Source: Mycobacterium sp. (lineage in GTDB: Bacteria; Actinomycetota; Actinomycetes; Mycobacteriales; Mycobacteriaceae). Taken from it: a stretch of 64,000 nucleotides of DNA. A model generated the notes under the pieces. The model saw only the letters and a program-made list of their open reading frames with translations, was not told the origin of the DNA and made no database searches. Both the position numbers and the translations under genes were made by a program. Shown one piece after another: positions 28,748 through 39,384 of this stretch; positions within the stretch are counted from its first letter, which is position 1; every line of letters starts with the position of its first letter. The stretch is taken from positions 124,001-188,000 of the forward strand of contig JAGYKK010000001.1 in the NCBI GenBank assembly GCA_018401645.1, written 5' to 3'.

Positions 28748-29235
28748 GGCACGTGGAACGTCATCAGTTCTGCGCCGTCGATGGTCAGCACCGACCAGGC
28801 CGCGGGCACCCGCAGGACGGCGATTCCGGAGGTCGGAAACTTCCTCTTGATATCGCCGAACGCCTCCGCGTCACTGACCGGGTAGGCGGCCAGACCGAGT
28901 GACACCTGGCTCATGGTGGGTTCGTGGCCGACGACCAGCAGTGTGCCCACCGCCTCCTCGACTCGATTGATCTCGTCGATCATCGCCGCCGGGGTGGCCC
29001 CGTATAGCCGTTCGAGGTAGTTCACCGGGGCGTCGATCCCGGTGCGGTCCAGCGTTTGGCGGGTCCGGGACGCCGTCGAGCACAGCACCGCGTCGATTAC
29101 CGGGAGGGTGCCGCGGAGCCAGTCCCCGGCCAGTCCGGCTTCCCGGATCCCGCGCGGCGCCAGTGGGCGATCGTGGTCGGCGACGCCGTCGGGGTAGTCG
29201 GATTTGGCATGTCGCATCAGCACCAGGGTTCTCAT
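28741..29235 (-). CDS. sixA: SixA-type phosphohistidine phosphatase (Rv1276c-like)
   Basis: A 164-residue histidine phosphatase. The N-terminal LVLMRHAKSDY carries the catalytic His of the RHG/RHA motif, ICSTASRTRQT-like CSTASRTRQT supplies the second Arg, and VVGHEPTMS the second His. The ATG at 29235 was chosen because the frame is open much further upstream, into the divergent sbcD-like gene, but the protein family begins here. SixA enzymes remove phosphate from histidine on phosphotransfer proteins. The gap to the divergent gene at 29341 is 105 bp. Confidence 0.88.
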   Translation of the reverse strand: MRTLVLMRHAKSDYPDGVADHDRPLAPRGIREAGLAGDWLRGTLPVIDAVLCSTASRTRQTLDRTGIDAPVNYLERLYGATPAAMIDEINRVEEAVGTLLVVGHEPTMSQVSLGLAAYPVSDAEAFGDIKRKFPTSGIAVLRVPAAWSVLTIDGAELMTFHVPR

Positions 29236-29340
29236 CCGTCCCAGGTTAAGGCACTCACCGGCTGAGATCCCAGGAGTTGTCAGAGCCCGGCCATACACTC
29301 GCGCCAACACCGTCTGATCGAACATCGAAGGGAGGGCGCT

Positions 29341-30489
29341 ATGCGGTTTCTGCACACCGCGGACTGGCAACTCGGCATGACGCGGCACTTCCTGGAGGGC
29401 GAGGCCCAACCTCGCTACGCCGCCGCCCGCCGTGACGCGGTGGCCGCACTGGCCGGCGTGGCCGCTGAAACCCAAGCGGAATTCGTGGTGGTGGCCGGCG
29501 ACGTTTTCGAGCACAACCAGTTGGCGCCGGAGTCGGTCGGCAAGTCGCTGGAGGCGATGCGCGGTATCGGAGTTCCGGTGTACCTGCTGCCCGGCAACCA
29601 CGACCCTTTGGACGCCGCCTCGGTCTACACCAGCGCGACGTTCGCGGCGCAGTGCCCGGAGAACGTGATCGTCCTCGACCGCGCCGGACCCTGGCAAGTC
29701 GCGCCGGACCTGCAGATCGTCGCCGCTCCCTGGCGGTCCAAGCGGCCCACCACCGACCTGACCGCGGCCGTCCTGGCCGACCTGGTGGCCGATGGGACGG
29801 CGCGAATCCTGGTTGCGCACGGGGCGGTGGATGTTCTGGCACCGAATCTCACCGACCCCGCCCTCATCGGGATGGCTGGGCTGACGGCCGCGTTAAACGG
29901 GGGCACGGTGCACTACGTCGCCCTGGGCGACAAGCACTCTCGAACCGAGGTCGGTGATACCGGCGCGGTCTGGTACTCCGGATCGCCGGAGGTCACCAAC
30001 TTCGATCACGTCGAGCCCGACCCCGGCCACGTGCTGGTTGTCGACATCGATCTCGACGATCCGGCTCACCCGGTCACCGTTGACTCCCGACGGGTCGGCC
30101 GGTGGCGATTCCTGACCCTGCGGGACCAGGTCGACAACGGCCGCGATGTCGCCGATCTGGGCATCAACCTCGACCTACTCGAGGACAAGGAGCGCACGGT
30201 GGTGCAACTCGCGCTCACCGGCACCCTGACTATCACCGACCGCGCCGCCCTAGACGCCTGCCTGGACCGTTACGCGCAGTTGTTCGCCTGCCTGCAGACC
30301 TGGGATCGGCACACCAGCCTCGCCGTGATGCCGGCCGACGATGAATTCGACGACCTTGGCATCGGCGGTTTCGCTGCGGACGCGGTCGCCGAACTGGTGG
30401 CGTCTGCGCGTGCGGGCGGCGGCGACGCCGAGGCCGCCCGGGGCGCCCTGGCGCTGCTGCTGAGGCTGAGTCATGGGGGCGCGGCATGA
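29341..30489 (+). CDS. SbcD-like DNA exonuclease/phosphoesterase (Rv1277-like)
   Basis: A 382-residue calcineurin-type phosphoesterase. Motifs are HTADWQLG (motif I), VVAGDVFEHNQ (II), LPGNHDPLD (III), LVAHGAVD (IV) and ALGDKHSR (V). In motif I the usual His of D-x-H is Gln, while the other metal ligands are present. The C-terminal third is a capping region. The stop overlaps the start of the SbcC-like ATPase gene by 4 nt, so the two are made together and probably form a Mre11/Rad50-like complex acting on DNA ends. Confidence 0.88.
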   Translation: MRFLHTADWQLGMTRHFLEGEAQPRYAAARRDAVAALAGVAAETQAEFVVVAGDVFEHNQLAPESVGKSLEAMRGIGVPVYLLPGNHDPLDAASVYTSATFAAQCPENVIVLDRAGPWQVAPDLQIVAAPWRSKRPTTDLTAAVLADLVADGTARILVAHGAVDVLAPNLTDPALIGMAGLTAALNGGTVHYVALGDKHSRTEVGDTGAVWYSGSPEVTNFDHVEPDPGHVLVVDIDLDDPAHPVTVDSRRVGRWRFLTLRDQVDNGRDVADLGINLDLLEDKERTVVQLALTGTLTITDRAALDACLDRYAQLFACLQTWDRHTSLAVMPADDEFDDLGIGGFAADAVAELVASARAGGGDAEAARGALALLLRLSHGGAA

Positions 30490-33103
30490 TCCTGCATCGG
30501 TTGCGGCTCAACAACTTCCGGGGAGTCGACGCTCGGGAGATCGCCTTCCCCGATCGCGGCGTCGTCGTCGTCTGTGGCGCCAACGAGATCGGCAAATCGT
30601 CGATGATCGAGGCCCTTGATCTGTTGATGAACTACAAGGACCGTTCGGCCCACAAGGACGTCAAGGCCGTCAAGCCCACCCACGCTGATGTCGGCGCCGA
30701 GGTTGAGGCGGAGATCAGTGCCGGACCGTACCGCTTCGTCTACCGCAAGCGCTTCCACAAAAAGTGCCTGACGGAGTTGCGGGTGCTCGAACCCGCTCGG
30801 CAGTCACTGGACGGCGATGAGGCGCATGAGGCCGTGCTGGCCATGCTGGGCGAGACGGTGGATATGAAACTGTGGCACGCCCAGCAGGTATTGCAGGCCG
30901 CCTCGACCACGACGGTCGATCTTTCCGGGTGTGATGCGCTGTCGCGTGCGCTTGACGTTGCCGCCGGAGACGAGGCCGCCCGCTCGGGCACCGAACCTCT
31001 TCTGATTGAGCGCATCGACGCCGAATTCGGCCGATACTTCACCGGTACCGGGCGGCCGACCGGCCAGTGGGCCGCCGCCATCGAGTCGCTGACCCAGGCT
31101 GAACGGGAGCGCGAGCGCTGCGAGGCCGAGATGGCCGACGTCGATGATCGGGTGCGTCGGCATGCCGACCTCACCCGGAACTGGCCGGGCTGACCGCGGC
31201 GCGCGCGGCCGCGAAGAAGCGGTGCGCCGGGCCGCCGGGGCGGGCCGAGTCGCTGGGGTGCTCGCCGAGGAATTGGCGGCAGCCCGGTCCGGTTGCCGAC
31301 GTGGCGCGCGCCAACGCCGCGGCGTCGGCCCGCCGCCGACACCGGCGACGCCGTTTCGCGCCGGTCGGGCAGCGGGCGGGGGCCCTCGCCGATTGCGGGC
31401 GCAATGTCCGTTGCCGCCGAGGATCAGGCAGTAGAGGTGAGGTCACTGATGCGGCTACCGCGGCGGCCACCAGAAGCGGCGGCCGCCCTGGTGGCAACGC
31501 AGCAACGCAGTGATGCCGCCCGCCGGACGGTGGATCGCCTCGCGGCCCCGCGATGACGCCGCTCGGACGCCGCGAGGCTAGTGCGTATTGATCAGGCACG
31601 CGAGGCGCTGGCTGAGGTCAGCGCGCAGTTGGACCAGATCGTCGTGACCGCAGAGTCGCTGACGGCCATCGAGAAGCCGCGGCCGCCGTGGGTTGCTGGG
31701 TGCGCAGCTCCTCGCCGTGGCCGCCACCGTGGGTTCACCGCCGTCACAACAGCCGGGGCTGATCGTCGGGGGTCAGCGGGTCGTCCTGCAGCCCGGTCAG
31801 CCGTGGACGCTTCCGGCGTCGGGTGCTGCCACCGTCGATTGTACCCGGCGTGCTGGCGTCGGATTGATCCGGGGCTTCAACGGCCACCTTGCGCGCCGCG
31901 TTGGACGCGGCCCAACTGCGCGTTGCGACGAAGGCTTGAGACAAGCGGGGGCGGCGGACCTCGCGGCTGCGCGGGCCGGCCGGCAACGTGACTGCCTTTG
32001 CGTTGAGCGTGACAAACTGGTCGCGGCCCTCGACGGACTGTGCGCCGCGGATGACGTCGAGCAGTTGCGCGGAGTTGATCGCGTTGCAGGCTGCGGCGAC
32101 GTCGGACACCGGCACCGGCACGCCGGATGTGGACGCCGGGGCGGCGCAGGCCCGAACTGGCTGCCGCACCTTCCGCGCCCTGGACGAGGCGGGCCGCCGA
32201 TTCCCGACCGAGCAGCAACTGGCCCGCGCCGCGACCGCCCAACTGGCCGCGACGATCACCGCCGCAACGGTTCTTGGTGCGAGGGTGATGACCGCCAGCG
32301 ACGAGTTCGACCGGGCAGTCGAGCGGCTGGCCGTTCAGCGAGCCGCCGACGCCGATGATGTGATCAGCTCCCGGGCCGCGACCGACGCCGAAGTGCTGGT
32401 CCGTGCCGATGCCCTTCTGGGTGAGCTCGCCGAGCGCTACGAGCGTGCCGATCCGGTGGCGGTGGGGGCCGAAACGATCGCGGCCGAGCAATCGGCCCAA
32501 GTGCTCGAGCGTGACCACGGGGCCACCAAACTGGCCCTCAATGATCTCACCGTCGAGTTGACGGTGATCGGCACCGAGGGCCGCAAGGGGAAACTTGACG
32601 ACGCCGAAATTCGTAGTGCGCACGCCCGTGCCGAACACACCCGGGTCAGGCAGCGGGCGGATGCCGCGAAACTTCTGCGCTGCACTATGACCCGGCATCG
32701 GGACAACACCCGGCAGCGTTACGTCGCGCCCTACCGGACCGAGGTTGAGCGGCTCGGCCGCACCGTATTCGGTCCCACCTTCGAGGTCGAGGTCGACACC
32801 AACCTGACCATCCTCAAGCGGACACTGGAAGATCGCACGGTTCCCTACGATTCGCTATCCGGCGGAGCCAAGGAACAACTCGGAATCCTGGCCCGGCTTG
32901 CAGGTGCCGCCCTGGTCGCCACCGAGGACACCGTTCCGGTCGTCATCGACGACGCCCTGGGTTTCGCCGATCCGCAGCGGCTGACGAGGATGGCCGCGGT
33001 GTTCAACACCGTCGGTCAGAGCGGACAGGTGATCGTGCTGACCTGCATGCCGGGTCGGTACGACGGCATCGAGGGCGCACAGTTCATCGAACTAACCGCC
33101 TAA
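30486..33103 (+). CDS. SbcC/Rad50-like ATPase (Rv1278-like), middle third frameshifted
   Basis: The gene spans about 872 codons, like Rv1278. The N-terminal frame (30486-31193) holds LRLNNFRGV and Walker A CGANEIGKSS, then a region entering coiled coil (ESLTQAERERERCEAEM). The C-terminal frame (about 31988-33103) returns with coiled coil, the ABC signature SLSGGAKEQL, Walker B VPVVIDDALGFADPQR and a final His-less D-loop. From 31194 to about 32000 the Ala/Arg-rich coiled coil is split over all three frames. The Walker B Asp is followed by Asp, not Glu. As the partner of the SbcD-like nuclease it would gate DNA access. The 3' end overlaps the convergent acyltransferase gene by 4 bp. Confidence 0.8.
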
Positions 33104-34560
33104 TCGGCCAACGCCAGCACTTCGTCGAAGCCGGCGACCAGGCAATCGCAGAACACCTCGAAGTCCGGAATCGCGCCGGTGTCGATGTCGACGCCCAACG
33201 CGCAGGTGTCGGTATAGGTCAGCAAGGTCACATTGACGGCTGACCCGATGGTCGGGCCGAACGCATACTGCATCCGCACCTTGGCACCGCCCAGATACAC
33301 CGGCACGGGCACCCCGGGCACATCACTGGCCAGGAAGTCCACCTTGCGCAGGATGGACCCGACGTACCAGCGCGGCATCAGATTCATCGCACCGGCGATT
33401 ATCTGGGTGTAGGGGATCGACTTCTCGTTGCGGACCCTGTTGGTGCGCTCGCGGATCTCGCTGATCCGCCGCGCGGGGTCGGCCACTCCGACGGGAACGT
33501 CGAAGCGCATGAGGGTGATCCGGTTGCCACCCATGTCGTCGCCCTGTTGGCGCAGACTGATCGGCATCGTCAGGTGCAGATCGCCGACGGCGGTCCCGTG
33601 CTCCTCGTGATAGCGGCGCAGACCCCCCGCGATGCCGGCGACGAAGGCATCGTTGAGTGCGCCACCGCCGCGGTGGGCGGCCCGCTTGAGTGTCGACAGC
33701 GGCACATCGTGCACCCAGAGTCGCCGCGTCAGCGACCGCTGCGTCATCAGCGTCGACCCGGTCTCGTTGATCGGGCGAATCATCCGGTAGATCGATCCGG
33801 CGAGTTCAGTGGCCGACGTGGCGGTGGCCAGCGGTCGCCGAATGGTGTTCAACAGCAACCTCGGCGCGGTGCTCAGCGCTCCGGTGACGGCCTTGCCGAT
33901 CAACCCGAGGTCGTAGCGGGCGAGGTCGACGTAATCACTGAGCAGGCCGTGCTCGTCGATCGCGGGGCTGTCGGTCTGGTCCTTGACCGCGGTGAGCTTG
34001 CGCGGTTTCCTGGTCAGATCGAACAGGGTCATCGCGATCTGCACCCCGCCCACCCCATCGGTGAGCCCGTGGTGGAACTTGCACAGCACCGCGGCCTTGC
34101 CGCCGTCGAGTCCCTCGATCAGCGTCGCCTCCCACAGCGGCCGGGCCCGGTCGAAGTCGGCCATTGCCGCCAGTCGCGCCATCTCCAGAACGCCCTCGAG
34201 GGTCCCGGGTTCCGGTGCCGACACCCGGCGCAGGTGGAAGTCCGGATCGAAGTCCGGCGCGTCCTCCCAGTGCGGTGGCGCCGGTGGCAATGATTCGGCC
34301 ACCCGCTTGCGGAACATCGGCAACGCGGCGCACACCACCTCGAAGCGCGAGCGCACCACATCCCAGTCTGGCGAACGTTCCAGCAGGATCACCGTCACCA
34401 CGGTGGACCGCAGTCGCGGATCGGACTCCATCGCCCAGGTGAAGGCATCCGTCTGCCGCATGAATTCGGTCATCTCAATCGCCACGCTACGACCGGGGTG
34501 GGGCCACGTCATCCGCTCGGTCCAACTGGGGACTTTCTGCCCTGGCAGACTCTTCTTCAT
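33100..34560 (-). CDS. WS/DGAT-family wax ester/triacylglycerol synthase-like acyltransferase
   Basis: A 486-residue WS/DGAT protein if it starts at the Met at 34560; the Met at 34473 (MTEFMRQTDAF) is an equally good start. The catalytic HHxxxDG is present as HHGLTDG at 163-169. Other marks are PLWEATLIEGLDGGKAAVLCKFHH, MPISLRQQGDDMGGNRI and the terminal SNVPGP-like SDVPGVPVPVYLGG. Family members acylate diacylglycerol or long-chain alcohols with acyl-CoA to form storage lipids. It diverges from the alpha/beta hydrolase gene across 33 bp. It replaces the GMC oxidoreductase gene (Rv1279) found here in M. tuberculosis. Confidence 0.88.
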   Translation of the reverse strand: MKKSLPGQKVPSWTERMTWPHPGRSVAIEMTEFMRQTDAFTWAMESDPRLRSTVVTVILLERSPDWDVVRSRFEVVCAALPMFRKRVAESLPPAPPHWEDAPDFDPDFHLRRVSAPEPGTLEGVLEMARLAAMADFDRARPLWEATLIEGLDGGKAAVLCKFHHGLTDGVGGVQIAMTLFDLTRKPRKLTAVKDQTDSPAIDEHGLLSDYVDLARYDLGLIGKAVTGALSTAPRLLLNTIRRPLATATSATELAGSIYRMIRPINETGSTLMTQRSLTRRLWVHDVPLSTLKRAAHRGGGALNDAFVAGIAGGLRRYHEEHGTAVGDLHLTMPISLRQQGDDMGGNRITLMRFDVPVGVADPARRISEIRERTNRVRNEKSIPYTQIIAGAMNLMPRWYVGSILRKVDFLASDVPGVPVPVYLGGAKVRMQYAFGPTIGSAVNVTLLTYTDTCALGVDIDTGAIPDFEVFCDCLVAGFDEVLALAD

Positions 34561-34593
34561 GGCACCGCTCGCTACCGTCGAATCGGTGCACCG

Positions 34594-35852
34594 GTGACGT
34601 TGGGCCCCAAACGCCGCCGCGCGCACGACAAACTCGCCGCCCTGCCCGGCGTGCGGTCGGTACGTCGGCCGGTGACGGCCACCGCGGAAGATTGCTTCGA
34701 TCTGTTCTACGTCCGCACCGGCCGGGCGCGCAGTCACCCCCTGGTGATCATCCCGGGCGGCCCGGGTGTCGCGTCGGTCCGGCATTACCGGGGCCTGCGC
34801 CGACGGGCCGCGGCGGCCGGACTCGACGTCATCATGGTTGAACACCGCGGGGTGGGAATGTCGCGCCACGATGACGCCGGTGCCGATCTGCCGCCGGCGG
34901 CACTGTCCGTCGAGCAGGTCGTCGACGATATCGCCGCGGTCCTCGATGACGCCGATGTGGCGAACGCGGTGATCTACGGGACGTCCTACGGGAGTTACCT
35001 GGCGGCCGGTTTGGGCGTCCGGCACCCTCGTCGGGTGCAGGCGATGGTTCTGGACTCGCCACTGCTCAATCATGATGATTTCGACCTGGTCCGCCAAGCG
35101 TTGCGCGACGTACTCTGGGACGGCCGCGACCCGCAGACCACCGAGGTGGCGGCCAAGGTCCGCCGACTGGCCGAACGTGGCGCCATGACGCCGACCGACG
35201 CCCACATCGCCGCCGCCATCTACAGCCTCGGTGGTACGCGCCTGCTGAACCGTCAACTCGACCTGCTTTTAGATGACCGACGGTTGTTCTTCTCGGCGAT
35301 GGTGCGATTCGGCTCGGGCGTAGCCGACCGGAAAGTGCCCTACCGCAACGAAACTGATCTGGTCGGACCGATCGGGTATCGCGAACTCAACTTCGGCGGG
35401 ATCCCTGACGGGCTACCGCTGGACCCTGCACTCGCGTTGCGCGCGTCCGCGGTGGGGGAACTGCCGTCCTTTGAAGCCGAACCGTTCGATCTGGTGACCG
35501 CGATGCCCGAATTCACCTGGCCCACGGCGATAATCTCCGGTGGCCGTGACCTGACCACGCCGCCGTCGGTGGCCGAGCGAATCGCCGAACTGGTGCCGGC
35601 GGCAGCGCTGGTAGGCCTACCGACAGCCGGGCACAGCGTGCTCGACACCGGGAAACCGCAGCCCTGCGGATCGCCGCAGCCGTCTGCGCGGGTGCCGCCG
35701 CCGATTTGGCCGGACGGGGCGTCGCACTGGACGAAGTGCCGGCCCGCCCGGCGATGCGGGCGGTGGCCGCCGCCGTCGAGGTCGCCGTTCGGATTGAGGC
35801 TGTGCTGCCGCGCTTCGCGCAGCCTCGATCTGCCCGGCGATCTACTTCGTGA
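34594..35852 (+). CDS. Alpha/beta hydrolase, proline iminopeptidase-like, late frameshift
   Basis: A hydrolase of about 418 residues starting at GTG 34594. The oxyanion loop is VIIPGGPG, the nucleophile elbow is IYGTSYGSYLAAG, the acid is in IISGGRDLTTPP and the His in PTAGHSVLDT. This is the pattern of proline iminopeptidases and exported TAP-type hydrolases, but no signal peptide is seen. Soon after the catalytic His, near 35650, the frame breaks: a one-base shift gives TAALRIAAAVCAGAAADLAG and a natural C-terminus ending at 35850-35852. Without the shift the frame runs on antisense through oppA to 36546, which is not real. The catalytic triad is intact in either case. The 3' ends of this gene and oppA overlap by 11 bp. 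Confidence 0.75.
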
Positions 35853-37557
35853 AACCGATTGTGCTGTAGTTCAGATCGCCCATTCCGGCGGGACCGAAGT
35901 TGGCGAGGTCGGCCCGGACCGCGACGTTGCCCGGCGACTGGTAGAGCGCGAGGCTGAAGACTTCTTCCCACAGCAGCTTGTCCACCTCATTCGCCAGCAC
36001 GCGGGCCTTCGCCGGATCGAGTTCGTCGAGCACCTCCTCGACCTTGGCGTCAATGGCCGGCGAGGAGATCTTGCCGAAGTTGCTCTCGGCCCCGGTGGTG
36101 AAGATCTGATTCAGGCAGCACAGCGAGAACGCGTCACCCACCCAGGAGAACTGGGTGATGTCGAAGTCGCCGACGTTGACGTAGTCGGTGAAGAATCCGT
36201 CGGCCGGCTTGACGTCCAACTCCATTTTCACCCCGATCTGGGCGAGGCTGTTCTGCGCCACCTGTGCAACCTGTCGGCCGGGCGGGGAGTCGTAGAGCAC
36301 GTTGCGGATCGCCAGGGTGCGGCCGTCCTTCGCCCGGAACTCGCCGTTGAGCTTCCAGCCCAGCGCGTCGAGTTCGGACTTGGCCTTCTCCGGGTCGTAG
36401 GCCACCGGAGCGCTGTTGTCCTGGTAGCCGTCCTGACCGGCGACGAAGATGTGGTTGCCCAGTGGTGTCGGATTGTCCACCAGGCCACGCTGGGTGACGT
36501 TCACGATGGCCTGGCGGTCGATGCCCTTGGCGACTGCCTGGCGTAATGCCTTGTCGGACAGGATCGCACCGGGTGCACCGTTGAGAGTCATGTGATACCA
36601 GCTGGGCCCTGGGGCGCGCCGGATCACGATTCCCTCGGTGCCGCGGGCGATCTGCAACTCGTCCAATGAGGCGACGCCGGTGGCGTCGATGGCCTTGTTC
36701 TGCAGTGCCGGGATGCGGGCGGCGTCATCAAGTGCGAGGAAGGTGAACGTGTCCAGCACCGGTGGCGTGCCCCACCAATTCGGGTTGCGGGTCAACGTGA
36801 TCCGCTGTGCCGTGCGATCGACGCCTGCCACCATGAACGGCCCGGCGGACGGGCCGGGATCCCGCAACTGACCCTTGTTGAAGACCTCTGGGTCGGCGGT
36901 CATGGACTTGGGCAGCAGCATGGTGTTGCCGGCGAACATGCCGCGCCACTCGGGATAGTGCTGGGCGAAGGTCACCACCGCCTGGCGCTCATCGGCGCCG
37001 CGGGTCACCGAGGCCACCCGGTCGGAGCCGTTGGGGGAGGCGATCGCGAATTCCTTGTTCTTGCCGTTGGTGGCATTGATCTGGGCGGCGATGTCCTCCC
37101 AGGTGATCGGTGCGCCGTCGGACCAGGAGGCCTTCGGGTTGATGGTGTAGGTGACGACCTGCGGGTCGGCCGAGGTTAACTCGACGTTGGTGAAGTAGTC
37201 GGAGTTGACCTTCATCGTTGCGTCCGGGGCGATGACGAAGGCCCGTGGCATGGTCGGTCGCAGGACGCTGGCGGTGTCGGCCAGGTTGCCGTCGATGTGC
37301 AGGGTGTTGAAGTTCGGCGGCAGCGTCCCGATCGCCAGTCGCAGGTTTCCGCCCGCGACCAGAGTGGCCGGGTCCTGCGGGTTGACGTCGCTGACGGAAC
37401 CGAGTTCGGCGTTCCCGCCGGCCGCCGGGGTGGTCTGCTTCCCGGTTGCGCACCCGGCCACCACCACCGTCGCCGCCAGCCCCACCGCGAGCAGACGCAA
37501 AGTCGCACCGACGCGCCGTGGGGACTGCGATTTTGTGTCTGCTCGCCGAAGGTTCAC
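35842..37557 (-). CDS. oppA: Oligopeptide ABC transporter substrate-binding lipoprotein OppA
   Basis: A 571-residue SBP_bac_5 (DppA/OppA family) protein. The GTG start at 37557 gives a basic N-terminus, a hydrophobic core and the lipobox VAGC near residue 36. The body shows NYWGTPP-like NPNWWGTPPVLDTFTF, QAVAKGIDRQAIVN and PTPLGNHIF, all usual in peptide binders. It captures peptides outside the membrane for OppBCD; in mycobacteria the Opp system imports small peptides such as glutathione. It is the last gene of the oppB-C-D-A operon. The frame happens to stay open backwards through the damaged oppD to 39090, so a gene caller may report a false 1082-residue fusion. Confidence 0.9.
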   Translation of the reverse strand: MNLRRADTKSQSPRRVGATLRLLAVGLAATVVVAGCATGKQTTPAAGGNAELGSVSDVNPQDPATLVAGGNLRLAIGTLPPNFNTLHIDGNLADTASVLRPTMPRAFVIAPDATMKVNSDYFTNVELTSADPQVVTYTINPKASWSDGAPITWEDIAAQINATNGKNKEFAIASPNGSDRVASVTRGADERQAVVTFAQHYPEWRGMFAGNTMLLPKSMTADPEVFNKGQLRDPGPSAGPFMVAGVDRTAQRITLTRNPNWWGTPPVLDTFTFLALDDAARIPALQNKAIDATGVASLDELQIARGTEGIVIRRAPGPSWYHMTLNGAPGAILSDKALRQAVAKGIDRQAIVNVTQRGLVDNPTPLGNHIFVAGQDGYQDNSAPVAYDPEKAKSELDALGWKLNGEFRAKDGRTLAIRNVLYDSPPGRQVAQVAQNSLAQIGVKMELDVKPADGFFTDYVNVGDFDITQFSWVGDAFSLCCLNQIFTTGAESNFGKISSPAIDAKVEEVLDELDPAKARVLANEVDKLLWEEVFSLALYQSPGNVAVRADLANFGPAGMGDLNYSTIGFTK

Positions 37558-37567
37558 GGCTTCGATG

Positions 37568-39383
37568 TTAGCGCCGTGCAGGATCGGGTTGGGGGATCGC
37601 GGCGAGCAACGCCCGGGTGTAGTCGTGACGCGGATGGGCGAACACCTCGTCGGCCTCGCCGTATTCGACGATCTTGCCGTGCTGCATGACCGCAACCCGG
37701 TGGGCCAGGAGTTTGACCACCGACAGGTCGTGGGAGATGAACAGGTAGGACAGGTCGAACTCGCGCTGCAGATCCAACAGCAGGTTGATGATTCCGGCCT
37801 GGATGGAGACGTCCAGGGCCGACACCGGCTCGTCAAGGGCGAGGATCTTCGGTTGCAGCGCCAGCGCCCGGGCGATACCGATCCGTTGCTTCTGGCCGGA
37901 GAACTCGCCCGGGTACCGCCCGGCGTCGGCGCGGGAGAGTCCGACGATCTCCAGCAATTCCGACACTTGGCTGGTCGCATCCTGCCGAATCCGTTGGCAC
38001 TCAGCGGTTCGGCGAGGATGTCGAAGACTGGCAGCCGCGGATCCAGGGCGGCCACCGGGTCCTGAACACCACCTGCAGGTCGCGGCGCACCTCTGCGGCG
38101 GCGCCCGGCGTCTGTGGGTCGCGACATCGTTTCCCAACACCTCGATCGAGCCGGACTGCGGGGCGCGCAGTTCCAGGATCTCTTGTAGCGTGGTGATTTC
38201 GGATCCGGATTCTGACGATGTCTGCGGGTCCGGGCCCCGGGCAACTGAAACGATGCCGTCGACGGCGCGGACTCACCACCCGGCGGCGCAGCACCACACC
38301 CTGCGAGCCGGTAGGTCTTGACAGGATCCTGACCCGGACACGACCTCGCCGGAGGATTCGGCGTCGACGTCAGGTGCTGCGGTGTTGACCCCGAAGATTT
38401 CGGCGGCACTGCGTCCGGCCACCTGATCGGAGCGGAAACAGGCTGCCGAATGTCCGGGTGCGACCGCCCCAAGATCAGCCCGACTCGCCAGCCGGGATTG
38501 CCAGTGGGCAGCGCGGCGCGAACGGGCAACCCGGCCCCATCACCGCTCAAACACGGGGCGCTCCGGGTATCGGCACCAGTCGGGTGCCGCGCGGGGAGTC
38601 CAGGCGCGGCACCGAGCCCAGTGCTCCGGCCGTGTAGGGCATCCGGCGATCGGCGTAGAGGCTCTCCACGCCGGGCTGCCTCGACTGCGCGACCGGCGTA
38701 CATCACCAGCGCCCGGTCGGCGAACTCCGCAACCACGCCCAGGTCGTGGGTGATGATCAGCACGCCGGCGCCGGTCACGTCGCGGGCGGTCTTGAGCACC
38801 TCGAGGATCTGGGCCTGCACCGTGACGTCGAGGGCGGTGGTGGGTTCGTCGCAGATGATCAGGTCTGGATCGCAGGAGATCGCGATGGCGATCACCACGC
38901 GCTGACGCTCACCGCCGGAGAGTTCGTGCGGGAAGGATCGGGCCCGCGTCTCGGCTCGGTCGATGCCGACCAGATCCATCAGTTCGACGGCACGCCGCCT
39001 CGCCTCCGCCTTGCTCACCTGTCGGTGATGCACGGTGATCGCCTCGGCGATCTGGTCACCGACGGTGTAGACCGGAGTCAGGGCCGACACTGGATCCTGA
39101 ACACCGTGCCGATCCGCGCCGCGGATCCGTGACAGGTCGCATCGACAATGCCCAGCAGTTCCGCGCCCCCCAGGCGGACCGAACCCGACACCTCCGCGTA
39201 CTCCGGCAGTAAGCCGATGACCGCCATCGCAGCCGCCGATTTGCCCGATCCGGATTCGCCGACCATCGCCACTACCTCACCCGGCGCGACGTGGTAACTC
39301 AGTCCCCGCACGGCGGCCAACTCGCCGGCTTCGGTGGGAAAGGTGACGGTCAGGTTTTGAACCTGCAGGAGTGGACCGTTCAC
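37568..39383 (-). pseudogene. oppD: Oligopeptide ABC transporter ATPase OppD (two nucleotide-binding domains), frameshifted
   Basis: About 605 codons encode two fused ATPase domains, as in mycobacterial OppD. Domain 1 begins at GTG 39383 with [15 protein letters not shown] in one frame; one base seems lost near 39095, after GTVF, and the next frame continues [34 protein letters not shown] and ICDEPTTALD. From about 38670 to 38150 the linker and the second Walker A are garbled: [10 protein letters not shown] is recognisable only if three or so bases are added near 38190-38215. Domain 2 resumes in a third frame near 38000 with [15 protein letters not shown] and [13 protein letters not shown], ending in PQPDPARR at 37571. 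The signature there (SGQKQ) lacks one Gly. Couples ATP hydrolysis to peptide import. Confidence 0.75.
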
Positions 39384-39384
39384 G

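Noticed and set aside
28741..29820. 359-residue version of SixA
   Set aside because: The extra N-terminal part is antisense to the SbcD-like gene; the phosphatase begins with MRTLVLMRHAK at 29235.
34498..36546. 682-residue version of the alpha/beta hydrolase
   Set aside because: After about 35650 it leaves the family and continues antisense through oppA; a one-base shift gives the natural end at 35852.
35842..39090. One 1082-residue OppD-OppA fusion protein
   Set aside because: The join passes through a frame that reads neither protein correctly. The natural OppD end (PQPDPARR) and the OppA start with lipobox are both visible, so two genes are present.
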